A DNA stretch of 64,000 nucleotides from Moelleriella libera RCEF 2490. Its lineage: Eukaryota; Ascomycota; Sordariomycetes; Hypocreales; Clavicipitaceae. A model generated the notes under the pieces. It searched no databases. It was not told the origin of the DNA and saw nothing but the letters and a program-made list of their open reading frames with translations. Each line of letters opens with the position of its first letter. Position 1 is the stretch's first letter. Of the stretch, positions 47,524 to 58,668 are shown piece by piece. The position numbers were made by a program, and so were the translations under genes. Where the stretch lies: assembly GCA_001636675.1 (NCBI GenBank), contig AZGY01000001.1, positions 2,449,974-2,513,973 on the forward strand, read 5' to 3'.

Positions 47524-47833
47524 AACCATGCAAATACCCCTAACTCTAGTCTGTCGCCCGTAAGCACGCTAGCGGGCTCAGATTCGTACTCCATTGGCCG
47601 AGCCTTCTCTCACGATAACGACATGGAAAACCAAGTCCCGTACATCAACCTCATAATTTGGTATCGCGGAGTATGAGGCACAAAACCACGCGAATACCCC
47701 TGACTCTAGTCTGTCGCCCGCAAGCACGCTAGCGGGCTCAGATTCATGCTCCATTGGCCAAGCCTTCTCTCACGACGGCGACACGAAAAATTAAGTCCCG
47801 ATCCACATTAACCTCACAATTTGGTATCGCGGA
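47511..47833. repeat. Tandem duplication of about 160 bp with RIP-like transitions
   Basis: The stretch 47511-47670 is repeated at 47671-47833. Both start GTATGAGGCA and end TTTGGTATCGCGGA. The roughly 17 substitutions I could align are all C/T or G/A transitions, apart from one small indel zone near 47650/47810. That is the signature of repeat-induced point mutation rather than random drift. Confidence 0.85.
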
Positions 47834-48241
47834 GTATTTCCAATTAGTCTTGCCTTATGTCTCGGAACATCTGTATTAACTCGCGGACTAATGGGTCTGT
47901 GATTGCTGGCAGTGGTGGGCTTGGCTCTTCTGTCAGGTAGGGACTCATAGAGCCAGAAGTGCGGGTAACCGGCATAATATCCTCTTTTCTAATATTATAT
48001 TATAGTCACTCCAGATTATAGTAAGATAGCCTAGCAGAGGTAGATTTTACTGGAACTACTCGACGATTTCGTCGGAATTGTTTAGGGCCCGTTGTGTTAC
48101 TGTATGACTTTGGAAGCTATCTGCACGCAACGTTCTCCTTGTTCATCGAGCCGTTGATCAATTGACAATTGACATGATGCAACTCTGCAGCGCGGTTTAC
48201 TTCAGCCAACTGCTGTGATCTCGATCTTGTTGTTAAAGTAG
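47834..48241. other. AT-rich relic sequence and 3' flank of the dioxygenase gene
   Basis: AT-rich, including TATTATATTATAG near 47991. No coding potential was recognised. It is probably the tail of the decayed repeat region. Confidence 0.4.
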
Positions 48242-49100
48242 TTAGTAATGGCCCCGGATCTCATCTGGCAGAGGGCCCTGCCGCGTCCAGATGTTCATTC
48301 CAACCTTCTCGCCGCCGACGACCGGCAATCCTGCATGCAGGACCCTCGGGTCTCCCTTCCCATCCACCATATTCTCCCAATAGACCGCGTTTCCCTCCAC
48401 CGGTCGAAACGTGACGCCTTTGTCGTACTCTTCGTCGCAATCGATGAACCGGCACCACTCCTCGTCAGCGGGCGGCTCCAGCATGGGAAAGTTGGTGCCT
48501 CCGCCAGTGACGTTCTCTGCCTGAACGTATCCGAAGAATGAGGTCGCCCGGTTGCCGCCATTGGTAGCCGTGGTATATGAATCGTCCGTGAACCAGTCCG
48601 TGTGAAAATGATAGTGTTCCGTCGGAACATACTTGACGAGCTGGATCGGCTCGAGGTGCGATGAAGGGACATCGAACCCTTGGAAATTGAGCGCGCGCTC
48701 CTCGATGCAGCGCACTATGGGAGACCGCTCGACCGGAGTAGACTGCGAAGTGCGCGCCGAGTGAATCGACGATTCCCCATTTGCATCAAGGACAGCCGAA
48801 TGGCTGAATTGGCCGTGACTGTCATGTTGTGCGATAATTAGCTTTTTTTTGGCCGTTGGTTTGCAAATCAGGAGGACGAATTAGGACATACGCGAGCTGC
48901 AACAAATGCAAGCGTTCGTCCGAGGTCAAAAAGCCCTCGAGGTACATGACGAACGGTGACTTGCTCACAATGTGCACCGCGTATGGCGGATGCGCACACG
49001 TATAGTCACTAGACAGCGGTGACTGCGCTTGAGCCTCGGAACTGGCTGCGTGCGCAAGAAACGCGGCGCTACCAAGCACGCTGGGCCACGAGAATAGCAT
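48242..49100 (-). CDS. Secreted prolyl-4-hydroxylase-like 2-oxoglutarate/Fe(II) dioxygenase
   Basis: Predicted exons are 49100-48892 and 48803-48242 (256 aa), with an 88-nt intron (GTATGT...TTCAG). The N-terminus (MLFSWPSVLGSAAFLAHAAS) is a signal peptide, so the enzyme should enter the secretory pathway. The catalytic domain (P4Hc-like) shows the iron ligands H137-T-D139 (YHFHTDWF) and H226 (VLHAGLP), and the 2-oxoglutarate-binding K236 (EKVGMNIW). The spacing of ten from the distal His to the Lys is as in collagen prolyl 4-hydroxylase alpha subunits. YVQAENVTGGGTNFP is the usual beta-strand and glycine turn before the acidic insert. No peptide-binding TPR domain precedes the catalytic part. 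The substrate is unknown; proline or another residue in secreted proteins is possible. It is head-to-head with the PDI-like gene. Confidence 0.88.
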
Positions 49101-49433
49101 ACTGGTATCGATGCTGCATCTGGTTTGTCGATGGAGACATTTCGAGAGGGAAATTCCTGCCTCTTTGTTTTGTTGTTCTGTGTCTCTGACCTGTTGCCTT
49201 CATGTTGATCGGGGGCTTGAACTCGAAACACTGGTTCTTCTTCTTGAAGCGCCAGTGCAGTATCAATGAGCCCCCCCTCACACTTCATATAGTGTCACAG
49301 GTTGACATTCAGGGTCGTCGGGGCTTGAGGGACGAGGCCCGAGAGAAGGAACAAGAGAGCCTGCAAACTTTTCAGAGACATTCATCTTGACCCTTTCGCC
49401 AAAATCGAGCTGGGCAGTCAACGCTGTGCCTAA
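49101..49433. promoter_or_regulatory. 333-bp region between the P4H-like and PDI-like starts
   Basis: The sole DNA between two divergent start codons, so it holds both leaders and likely a bidirectional promoter. No strong TATA element is seen (a weak CATATAGTG near 49287) and I did not find a perfect yeast-type unfolded-protein element (CAGCGTG). Co-expression is therefore a hypothesis from layout only. Confidence 0.5.
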
Positions 49434-50804
49434 ATGAAGCTTTCCCATTATACAGCAGCAGTCAGTCTGCTGACCGGCTTCGCTCGGGCTTGGAATCATG
49501 CTGGGCCTGAAGAGGTCAGGGCAGCTCTGAAGCAAGATCACGACACACTTGTAGCCTGTGAGTCCTGGCCTTTCTCTTCATCAGATGGTTGAGAGTGATT
49601 ATGACTAATGAGTAATTGAGTAGTCGTTGCGGTAAGTGTACTGCACTCTACGATGCATTCGTCTGCGACTCTCGAATGCTGATGTATCTCACGGTTGAAC
49701 CTCCAGTCGGAGCAGTAAGTACACTCGTCGCGATGCATCGAGGCGGCTCGAAATATAAAAGCTCATGGATTTGAAGCGCACCAAGCCAAGCTCTGCTTCC
49801 AGAATGGACGAGCCTAGAGGATGGTGCCTCACGCATCTTGTCCGTGGACTGTGCCGTCGACTACCTGTTGTGCAAAGAACTCGACGTCGTGTCGTTCCCA
49901 ACGATACGGCTGTACCATGGGTCGCAACCAATGGTCCGGTATCGAGGACCCCGGAAGGCGCAGCTGTGAGCATCACTACAATTTTGCAATTTCGACATCG
50001 TTTTCTGACGCAGGGACAGCATCTCGGCGTTTCTGAGACGACCAAAATTGCCGCCAGTCACCGAATTGCCCGAGCACGATCTGTCCACCTTCCCTGCGAC
50101 CGACGACTTTGTCATCATTGCGCATCTCACCGAAACGGACCGAAAATTACTGAAGAACTTTGCCAGCGTCGCAACGCTTTACAAAGATCGCTTAACCTTT
50201 GCTGTAATTTCTAGTCCATCGCAGAAAAATACAAGCACATTGCAATGTCACAATAATCTCGACGATCTGCACTATGAGAAACCATGTGCGAACCGCGTAG
50301 AAGAGATGGAACAATTCGTTCAAGCTTGTACGGAGCCTTTGGTCTCTCAGCTGACGCGCAAGTCGGAAGCAAAACTTGCCCGGGTAAGTGAAGCAGCCGT
50401 CCGACGTGATCATTTGACCGAGACTACGGCTCACGCAGCTTCACTTCGCTCAGGCAGGAAGATCTTTGGTCTATTACTTCACCGACGAAGAGTCTGACGG
50501 GGTATTGTATACTGATCGAATCAGGCCGCTCGCCAAGCACTACCAAGAATATCTCAAGTTTGTGATTGTCGACTCTTTGCAGTATCCTGAAATGCCTTCT
50601 TCCATGGGACTGGGATCAGGGAGAGGGCTAGCCGTCCAAAACACACACAATGGCCAAGTCTTTCCCTACCTCGATTCCGCTTCCTCGATCAGCGCCGAGG
50701 AAGCAGGCGACTTTATCACGGCCATTTCTCAGGGCTCGGTCCAGCCATGGACAGGTCAATACGAGATACGGAGCGTCGTTTCTCCAAATCGAGACGAACT
50801 CTAG
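49434..50804 (+). CDS. ER-retained PDI-like protein lacking the CxxC active site
   Basis: Predicted exons are 49434-49557, 49624-49631 (8 nt), 49708-49715 (8 nt), 49777-49965, 50014-50383 and 50454-50804 (349 aa). Introns are 66, 76, 61, 48 and 70 nt. Both 8-nt microexons are needed to keep phase. A signal peptide (MKLSHYTAAVSLLTGFARAW) leads into a thioredoxin a-type domain reading FVASEHAPSQALLPEW (42-57). That aligns without gaps to the PDI pattern FxAPWCGHCKxLxPEW, with HAPS in place of CGHC. The strand LDVVSFPTIRLYHG with its cis-Pro is retained. Two further thioredoxin-like segments (b and b'-like; VYYFTDEES, FVIVDSLQYPEMPSSMG) follow, with no second a domain. The C-terminus is RDEL, an ER-retrieval signal. 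It is expected to bind clients or a partner protein rather than exchange disulphides. Confidence 0.85.
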
Positions 50805-52867
50805 GTCATCGAACGAGACCGGGATTCGTTGGCGTGCGTGGTTCCTGTCTCTGCTACCTCAACTCACCAACAGAGGCCACAGTGATGGCTGTGTGCTGGG
50901 CATCGCTCGCCGGTGTGGGAGTGTTTGGCGGGATAGAAACGCCCGCCTCACCAGCCGAACAGGAGAAGCAGCACATGTTAATTCGAAGCACAAGCTCTGG
51001 TATTTGGGACTCGGTGGATGGGAGAATGAAAACCGTTCTTTTTTTTTTTCTCAGTTTATTGTGTCTCGTGTCCCGGATGCTGTATTTGAGTTCCGTTTCA
51101 GCGCCGTGCACTATTGAGCGCTAGCGTGGGGTTGCATTATGCGGGCTGAGCAGTAGCTGAACAAGGTGCTGGGTACTATTTATAATTCGTGCCTGAAAAA
51201 GCGGCCGCTCGTTGTTTCACAACACAACCAACCGTCTCTCACTCCCGATGACTCGTCCGCGCCTTCCCAAAGCAGTCCACCGCGAGCCAAACCATGGCCG
51301 AAATTTTGTTTCAGTCTCGTCTGACGTTTGTGCTTGCCTTGGATGCATCTCCATTTTCGAAAAGGCACTAGACGAGAGCATCAGCAGTCAATTTGGGTCC
51401 CCGTCGGCTGAGCTGCCGAGGAGAAGCATGCAGATTTTTGAGGGATGATGCATGTATGACCGGTTCGGAGGGATGGTGTGTGGTGCTGTCGATCTGTCGG
51501 CGCATGCGAGCTGCCAGCTGACACCGGGCTTGGATCGCCCGCAGGGCCACGGGGAGGGGGGGGAGGGGGGCTTGCAAGCAATGATTTCCCTATAAACGAC
51601 CATGATTCGCATTTCGTTACAGGACGATTTCAGACCACGAAGCAGGACCGACCACGCCAAGTCTTTCCATTTAACAGAAACAGATGTGTAGAGATCTAGA
51701 CGAGAGACCGACCAGCAAGTGACGACCTCGGCCGTCCGTGCCACTCACCCCCCCAGACCATCCCTGGTGCCCCTGCATGCTTTAGGCAAGTGCCGCGCGC
51801 TGTCCAATCAAGCTGCAGGCGCATCCCGCGTGGCCGTGATCAGGAAAGCAAAAATTGAGCTCGCTTGCACCGTGTCGCCATGCAACCGTGCCTGCAATTC
51901 GATTCGTGGTGCGCATGCCAGGCCATGGTCGTGTTCTGTGAGTGCACAATCCTGTCGGCTCCATTCAAAATAGTCGGCAAGGTCCCGGACCAGTGTTCAA
52001 GATCAGGGATCGGGAGCCCGGCGAAGAGTGCCAGTCGCCACCAGGAAAGCCTGAGCAATCCAGCAGGCCCTCTTGGTTTTGTGATTGGCGGCGCCTACGG
52101 GCGGGACTGGGATGCAAGGATCGCTATTACAGTGCGCCACGCCCCCACATTAGCGGCCGTCGACTCAAGCTTCCCGGGCAAAGAGCCCAGGCAAATTGAA
52201 GACCGCTGATCGTTAGCGTCCATGGTAGAGTTGATGCACGCGTGAGTAGCTCCGCTCAATTAGTACGGAACATATTGTAGCGTCGTGGTAGGGAAAACGT
52301 GACGTTGGCCAAACAGCGGCGGCGGCTTGCTGCGCCATTCCTCAGCGATCCAAGGCTCTGCTCGGAGGGGAAGGGGGGAGGCAATGGACAGAGACCACTC
52401 GACGTTCTTCCGCTGCTCCCGGCATCTCTCAAGTGTTTTGCATCACTCCTTTTGCATCATTCTCAATTCGGAGCCGACCGGCGACGGAGCTGACGCGTTT
52501 GGGCACTCATTCCACCTGCATCGCTTGCACTGGCCCCTATCTCCTACAAGATTCCGCATCCGGCCCACGTGCTCGTCGCCCTCTTCGGCGCGAATAATAG
52601 TTAGTGCCTGATCGAGCCTTGGTTCGGTGGAGGGGGGGATCAAAACAGGTTCGCACCCAGCCATTTTGAGCTTCCCATCCTCTCGCATTGATCGACCATC
52701 TGGTTCCCTCGCTTTTTTTTTTCTTCTCTTCTTTCTCTTCTCTGTTCGTCTGCTCTTCTTGGTAATTCCATCATCTTTGCTTCTCTTCTTCCGTGCTCCC
52801 GGCCGTCGCTCGTTCCATCCCGGCCATCATTGATTAATCGATCCATCGCAGGCCCGTTGGGTCCACC
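50805..52867. other. Intergenic region
   Basis: No supported gene. A G-rich tract (51553-51570) and T-runs near 51039 and 52713-52724 are present. The last 130 bp form a CT-rich leader typical of highly expressed fungal genes, leading to the ATG at 52868. Confidence 0.4.
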
Positions 52868-54491
52868 ATGCCCAACATCCTGGACAAGCAAATCTGGCCG
52901 TCATCACCAACCTTCGGCAGCATGGCATCGCCACGAATCTTCCCGCGGCGCAATGTCGTCGTCATAATCGCTGTCTTTTCTCTGGTCGGCTTGCTGATGC
53001 TCACAACAAATAACATGGGTCAAATATGCGAAGACGGGCGCTACTGTAATATTTCGGAACTGCGAAAGAAGCTGGGACCCAAATTGCCGAGTGAAAGTGA
53101 TCTCGCCGACAACAACACAACCGCCTTCGACGCACCGGCGAAACAAAAGACCAGCCAGCCCAGCGCCATCGATCACGAGTGCGCCTTGTTTCCCAATACG
53201 TCGAGCGTCCTGACCGTCATGAAGACGGGAGCCTCCGAAGCCTATTCCAAGATCCCCACCCAGCTCATGACCAATCTAAAATGTCTCCCCGATTTTCTCC
53301 TCTTCAGCGACATGGCCCAATCAATCGCGGGGTTCTCCATTCACGACAGTCTCGACACCGTCATCGACTCAGTGAAGCAGACGAATCAGGACTTTGAACT
53401 TTACCACCGACAGAAGCAGTGTCCAGTTGACCAAGAGCAATGCAACAAGCATCACGACGTCGCCTCGCAGGGTTGGAACCTGGACAAATACAAAAACATT
53501 CACATGGCTGAAAAGACCTACCAGATGCGTCCCGGTTATGACTGGTACTTGTTTGTCGATGCCGACACCTACGTCGCCTACCCGACTCTGATGGAGTGGC
53601 TGAAAGTATTGGATCCTTCCAAGGAACACTATATTGGCAGTGTCGCCTACCTGGGCTCCTTACCATTCGGGCACGGCGGAAGTGGGTATCTGCTGTCCAG
53701 GGCGACTATGCACGCCATGTTCCACGGCAAGACGGGGGTTGCCAACAAATTCGACGAGCCCGTTCAACATACGTGTTGCGGTGACGCCATGTTCTCCCAG
53801 GCTTTGAAGGACGAGACGGGTGTCGAGGTAGTCAATGCAGTAAGTCACGTCTTGTTCCGCGAGACCGAGCCTGAGCTCGCAATGCCATTGGCGGGGCCAC
53901 GACGGCTAATTTTCAATTTAGTGGCCGGTGATCAACGGCGAGAAACCACATACCTTGCCATACGGCGAAGACGAATGGTGCCAACCCATCGTGACCATGC
54001 ATCACACCGTAGCCGAAGACATTTCTGACTTGTATGCGTTTGAGGTGGAGCGCAAGTTTTCCAAGCCTCTGCGAATCAAAGATCTGTACCATAGGTTCAT
54101 GGCGCCTCACATGATTGAGTCTCGACCTGACTGGGACAACCTAAGTGGCGACGTCTACTACTTGAACGTGACGGCAAATCACGACGAGGGAGATATTGCT
54201 CGAGCCAAGAAGGATGGCTTGTCAGAGCAGGAAGCCAATGCGCATCAAAGCTTTGACGACTGCAAAAAGGCGTGTCTGAGCTTGAGCAATTGCTTCCAGT
54301 TCCGCTTCCAAAACGGCATTTGCGGCATAGCACACAAGTTCAAGCACGGCAGGCCGACTAAGAAGGGCGATGACGACTCGAAGCGATATATGAGCGGCTG
54401 GAATATCGAGAAGATCAAGTCTTGGATCCAGGAACAAGGCGACTGCAAGCAGCACTTCAAGTGGCCAGTGAAGGATAGCTGGACTCGATGA
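52868..54491 (+). CDS. Type II membrane glycosyltransferase (GT31-like) with C-terminal PAN-like module
   Basis: Predicted exons are 52868-53839 and 53922-54491 (513 aa), with an 82-nt intron (GTAAGT...TTTAG, phase 0). A short basic cytosolic tail precedes one membrane anchor (VVVIIAVFSLVGLLML, about 30-45), which suggests a Golgi type II protein. The lumenal domain has VLTVMKTGASEAYSKIPTQL, the metal/nucleotide-sugar motif WYLFVDADTYV (DxD at D231 and D233), GHGGSGYLLSR, and the acidic-Cys motif CCGDAMFSQAL. This matches fungal GT31-like (beta-1,3-glycosyltransferase/C1GalT-related) proteins. After the catalytic part, residues about 436-462 (DDCKKACLSLSNCFQF...CGI) have the Cys spacing of a PAN/apple-like domain, possibly binding protein or carbohydrate. 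The sugar donor and acceptor are not predictable here. Confidence 0.83.
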
Positions 54492-56341
54492 GATGGTTTA
54501 CGAAGACGACGCAAAGGCAGCGCCACTTCGAGAGGAGGAGAACCGTGACGAGCAAAGACGCCGATGCAGTGACCATCATGCGTTCATGACCTCACACATG
54601 GCACCGATTGATCAGTTTGAAAGGAAACAGTAACACCACAACTCGACGATAGGGGCTGGTGCATCCCAGCCAGCCTCGTGTCCTAGAAACAGTCGAAAGA
54701 GCCGGATCGTGGATCAAGCGGCTAAATCTTTACAGTGAAGGCCGCGGCCAACAGGATGACTAATTCTGGCGGTACCTTGGCTTCAGGAAGTCCGGAGGAA
54801 AGCAAACAGCGATTTTTTCTCTTGGATAAACTTTTGGATTGCAAACGGGATGGGCTGGTTGTGTGCTCTGATCGGGATTTGCCAAAGAGGGGGGGCCCAT
54901 CATTAGACTGCGGCGCTGGTCGTTTCTGCACATCAACTGGAATGATGTTATATTTTTTTCGTCCCTTCCAAAAAAGCTTAGCCGTTTCTGTATTATTATA
55001 CAAAGAACATTCCCACAGTTTCATTGCTCTGCCCCTCCAACCTCGAACTCCAGACCTGGTGAACAAGTTCAATTAGGCGCGGTGCATGATTAGACACCAC
55101 GGAAATATCTCAATATGCTCAACATTGCGCGAGGAGCCGCATGCACTCCTTCGTGGACGGGCCTCGACCGGTGTTCACGGCCGCGCCGTCTGACGTTGGC
55201 GCTTGCCGCCTTGAATCGGAGATAACATCTCGAGTCCGGAGTTCGTTGACCTGAGCCAAACATACCTAGTAGTCACAGCGAAAAAAAGCAAGCATCGATG
55301 AATAGGTTTATAAGTAGTAAATCTCCAACTACTAATCACATACGACCATACCTACTGGAAAACATTGGATCCCGTTCGCTCTCCGTGCATTAAGCCAGTA
55401 AGGGGCAGATTAGTAGTTGGGTCGGTGACGACCAGCGAACACCGGCTGTTGTACGTTTTTTTGGCTTCTCATACTCGTTATTAGATGACGTCAACAGCAT
55501 GTTTGCATGTTTAGGTTTCTTGTCATTGCTTCTATCCCAATTGCTCTCTTAACGGTCGGGTCAGGGATCGAATGGCACGATGTCATCCTAGCGCATGGCC
55601 GTCCTGTTCCTGTAAATGAGGCTGATGTCATTGCTTTTTTTTCTCGATGGAAAAAATGGCAATCTGGCGGGAGGGATTGGGGGGGGGGCAGCCGACAAAG
55701 CCAAGCCGCGCCAAGCCGAGGCGCGCCAAGTGTGACGTGCCGGCCGAGCAAGCTTTGGAAAGTAGCACGGTGCCTGACGTCGTCATTAAATCTTTTTTCT
55801 CTCGAATCAGCAGACGCGAACATGTATCGAGGTGACACTCGCTCGCGAGTCATTCTCCTCGGCTGGTGGCAAGCCTGGTACAGCGGCGCAGCCAGAAGAA
55901 GCAATGGCCGCTGCGACGACGCGTACCAGAGGTTTGCGAACGGAAAATCGACTTGGCGCTCCTGCTTTTGGCCCTGCCTTTCATTACAGTAGATGGCTGC
56001 CCCGCCCTTCCCTCTCCCAACCCCGCCCCCTTTCTGTCCCGACCCAAACCCACACACACAGGCACATGCTGGCACACACACTCTCTCTCCCAAAAGAAGT
56101 GGAAAAATAAAAAAGCTGTCTGCGGCCCGCAACGGTAGACCGACAACAACCCACACCGTGTGCCTGTCCATAGTGCCGCTAAAATTTCAATCCCCCCTCC
56201 AAAAGCCCCCCTCCCCCTTTGCTTGAGTCTGGGTACGAGGAGCGACACTCTAAATGACCCAGATAAGCCAGGTGCCGTAGCTTTTGCAAATGTGATGTGC
56301 CCAGGTTGCTGGTCAAGACGTCTTCTTTGGCCATCGGTCAA
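54492..56341. other. Intergenic region
   Basis: No supported gene. A 13-bp inverted pair CCAACTACTAATC/GATTAGTAGTTGG (around 55326 and 55409) brackets about 70 bp. Runs of G (55680-55688) and T (55634-55642) occur. Minus-strand frames of 226 codons overlapping 55.5-56.5 kb have low-complexity composition. Confidence 0.4.
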
Positions 56342-56396
56342 TCGAGCGCAGCGAGGACGGCCCGCGGCAGCGACCCCCGGTAGGGCCGCCAGAGGC
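56342..56396 (-). repeat. 56-bp GC-rich dispersed repeat, copy D (diverged, inverted)
   Basis: The reverse complement matches copies A-C over its length with several substitutions and a one-base deletion. It is the most diverged of the four copies. Confidence 0.8.
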
Positions 56397-58018
56397 ATCT
56401 GTGCAAGCCTGTCGATGCCCATCACGTGCCTGATCGCCAGCAACGGATATATCTCAATGACGGCGCAAGAAACAGCCAGCCTGGCGCATTCACGTAATGA
56501 GCAACAAATACTACACCGACGTTTTTGCATAATTCATCTGACACTTCGCGAGTTGGTTCACCATCGGGTGGCTATGGCGCATGAGCACGTAGATGAGACC
56601 TGGCCGGCCAATTTTGGCAATTGGCGAGAAGACAGGACCAGGGGAAGGGGGATCTCGGGCACATGCTGTATGTACTGTACTGCATATGCTGTACTGACCA
56701 GGTCTGGTGCCTGGTGTCTGGTGTCAGAAGCCACAGGGCGAATGCATAAAGTGCAACCCCAGGTGCTGCTCATGCATGTCTGTCCGTCACAAAGCGCAAG
56801 CAGAGCGTGAGCCTTATGCAACTCCGGGGCCATGGCCGGCCGCATCGGGCTCGCGTTGCTCGACTGATTTGTCGGTATTCTGGACGTGCACCGCCGGCGT
56901 CTTCTTGGATTGCGCGTTCGTAAAGTACATGGGCGTGGGTGCCGAGCGCGGATTCTCCCAGGCATTCTTCCCGCTGTCCACCCCCGCCCGCTACTCCCTA
57001 TCGCATGGTGCACACGCCCACGCCACGCCCCCTCCCTCTCCTCTCCTTCCCCACCTTGTCCCCTCTTGGCTTTCGTGCTGGAAGCGTGGTGCCCCTGGAG
57101 AGGATCCATCTATTCATCTGCCCAACCAAGGGAGACACACAGACTCGAGATGAGACGGGCAGATTGACAGTTTGCGATCGGGGCGGTAATATTGCAGCTC
57201 GGTCGTCGCGGAATACTCCATGGCTTTTTTTCTTATTCATTTTCCACTGGAATTGCTGTTCATGTCTAGCGTGGGCGACAAGTCTTGCCCCTTGCTTGGC
57301 CTCTTCTTTTGCCGAAAGCAGCCTGTTTGATTTGATTTTCATTGCGAGCGAGTGCTTCGTATTGCCTGTTTCCCTCGTCTCGGTTCCGCCCGGACTATAA
57401 GGAAGCAAGCTAATGTAGGAAGGGAAAGTGCCAAGGTGGAAAAGGAAGGACGGAAGGAGAGCATACCGGTTTTCTTTCTGGTTGAGGCGTCTACTCGCTT
57501 TCTGCCTTCTCTCTCTTTTGCTGTCTCGCGCGCGCGCTCTGTCTCTGTCTCTCTCTCTCTTCTCTCCCGCCTGACGCCTCACGCGCGCGCCAGACGCCGG
57601 CCCTGACTGGTCCCCAGCCTTGTCTCGCAACCGGACTCGCCTGTCTCTCTCTCCCCATCCCATTTACGGACCAAGCCCTGGGCCTGGAGTTGCTCGCCTC
57701 CTGGTCCAATCTGCGGACCCGTGCCAATCGGTCCGTACCTCGTCTGTCTCCTCCTGCTTCCTTCCTCCTCGCTTCCGCCCATTCCTCAGGCAACTTGTAT
57801 ATTTCATTCGCTTCTTACTCGCTTCTCGATACTTCAGGATAACACGCTCCAATACTCCCCCCATCATTATTGTCCCCCATCTGTCCTCTCCGCTTTTCGC
57901 ACCTGGACCACCATACGCCTGCGCTGTTTCTTCACTGCAGCAGCAATCAGCATCCGGCCAGCGCCCACGCCGCCTCCACCGAATCATTTGCTCAACGCCC
58001 GAACGAATCACCACCGCC
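56397..58018. other. Upstream region of the coiled-coil gene
   Basis: No supported gene. CT-rich tracts (57538-57572 and 57643-57656) and generally pyrimidine-rich sequence from 57.5 kb onward are typical of a fungal promoter and leader. A 221-codon minus frame here is the Arg/Glu-rich complement of that tract. Confidence 0.4.
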
Positions 58019-58668
58019 ATGACGGACGCCGAGCTCGATCGCGATTGGATCCCCAACGGACGACGACCATTGTCGTATGTGGCCACCCTCTCCTTTTTGT
58101 TTGAAAGCCGCGAGCCTCCATATTGCATTGCATAATTGGCCCGCTGGGCGACGCGCGCAGCACGGATGAAGGTTGAAGGGCTCGCTAACCCTGCTTTTTG
58201 CGGCATTCTCTTCAGAACTGTTGCTCGTTCCTTCTCCCAAGAACTAGGCAGTATCTTCCGCATTGACGATTCTGTCTCTGATCTTGACCAACAAGTCAAC
58301 GAGAGGTGTGTAACCGGTTTCCATCCTGTCGATGATGGCTGTCCTACCTAACACGCTGCCCTCTTTCACTCAGACGGGAGAACGTGGATAAGACGACGCA
58401 GCAGCTCGCCGACCTCGAAGCTCGCATTCGCGAAATGGAGGAGCGTCTCAATCGCAGCAAGGATAACAAGCTTGCAAATGCTCGACCTCAAGCTCCCGGC
58501 ATCCCTCCGCAGCCGCTCTCTAAAGACGAGGCCAACAAATCACGACCCGGAACCGCCCGTGCCGCGCAGCAGGCACCCGGCTCCGGCAACATGCCTCCGA
58601 CTCCTGGAGCCAGCGAAGGTGATTACTATCTCGTGACTCGGGCTGACGTGGACGACTCCTCTCGCTGA
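58019..58668 (+). CDS. Small conserved-looking coiled-coil protein, function unknown
   Basis: Predicted exons are 58019-58074, 58216-58305 and 58374-58668 (146 aa). Introns of 141 and 68 nt have donors GTATGT and GTGTGT, and all phases agree. The sequence opens MTDAELDRDWIPNGRRPLS. An amphipathic N-terminal part (VARSFSQELGSIFRIDDSV) is followed by a coiled coil at about 45-80 (QQLADLEARIREMEERL). The C-terminus is Pro/Ala-rich and disordered, ending VTRADVDDSSR. No signal peptide or membrane span is present. It looks like a small adaptor or complex subunit, but I cannot name the family. It is convergent with the protease gene. Confidence 0.7.

Noticed and set aside
55491..56530. Two 226-codon minus frames
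   Set aside because: They overlap each other in different frames and encode low-complexity sequence complementary to CA/CT-rich DNA.
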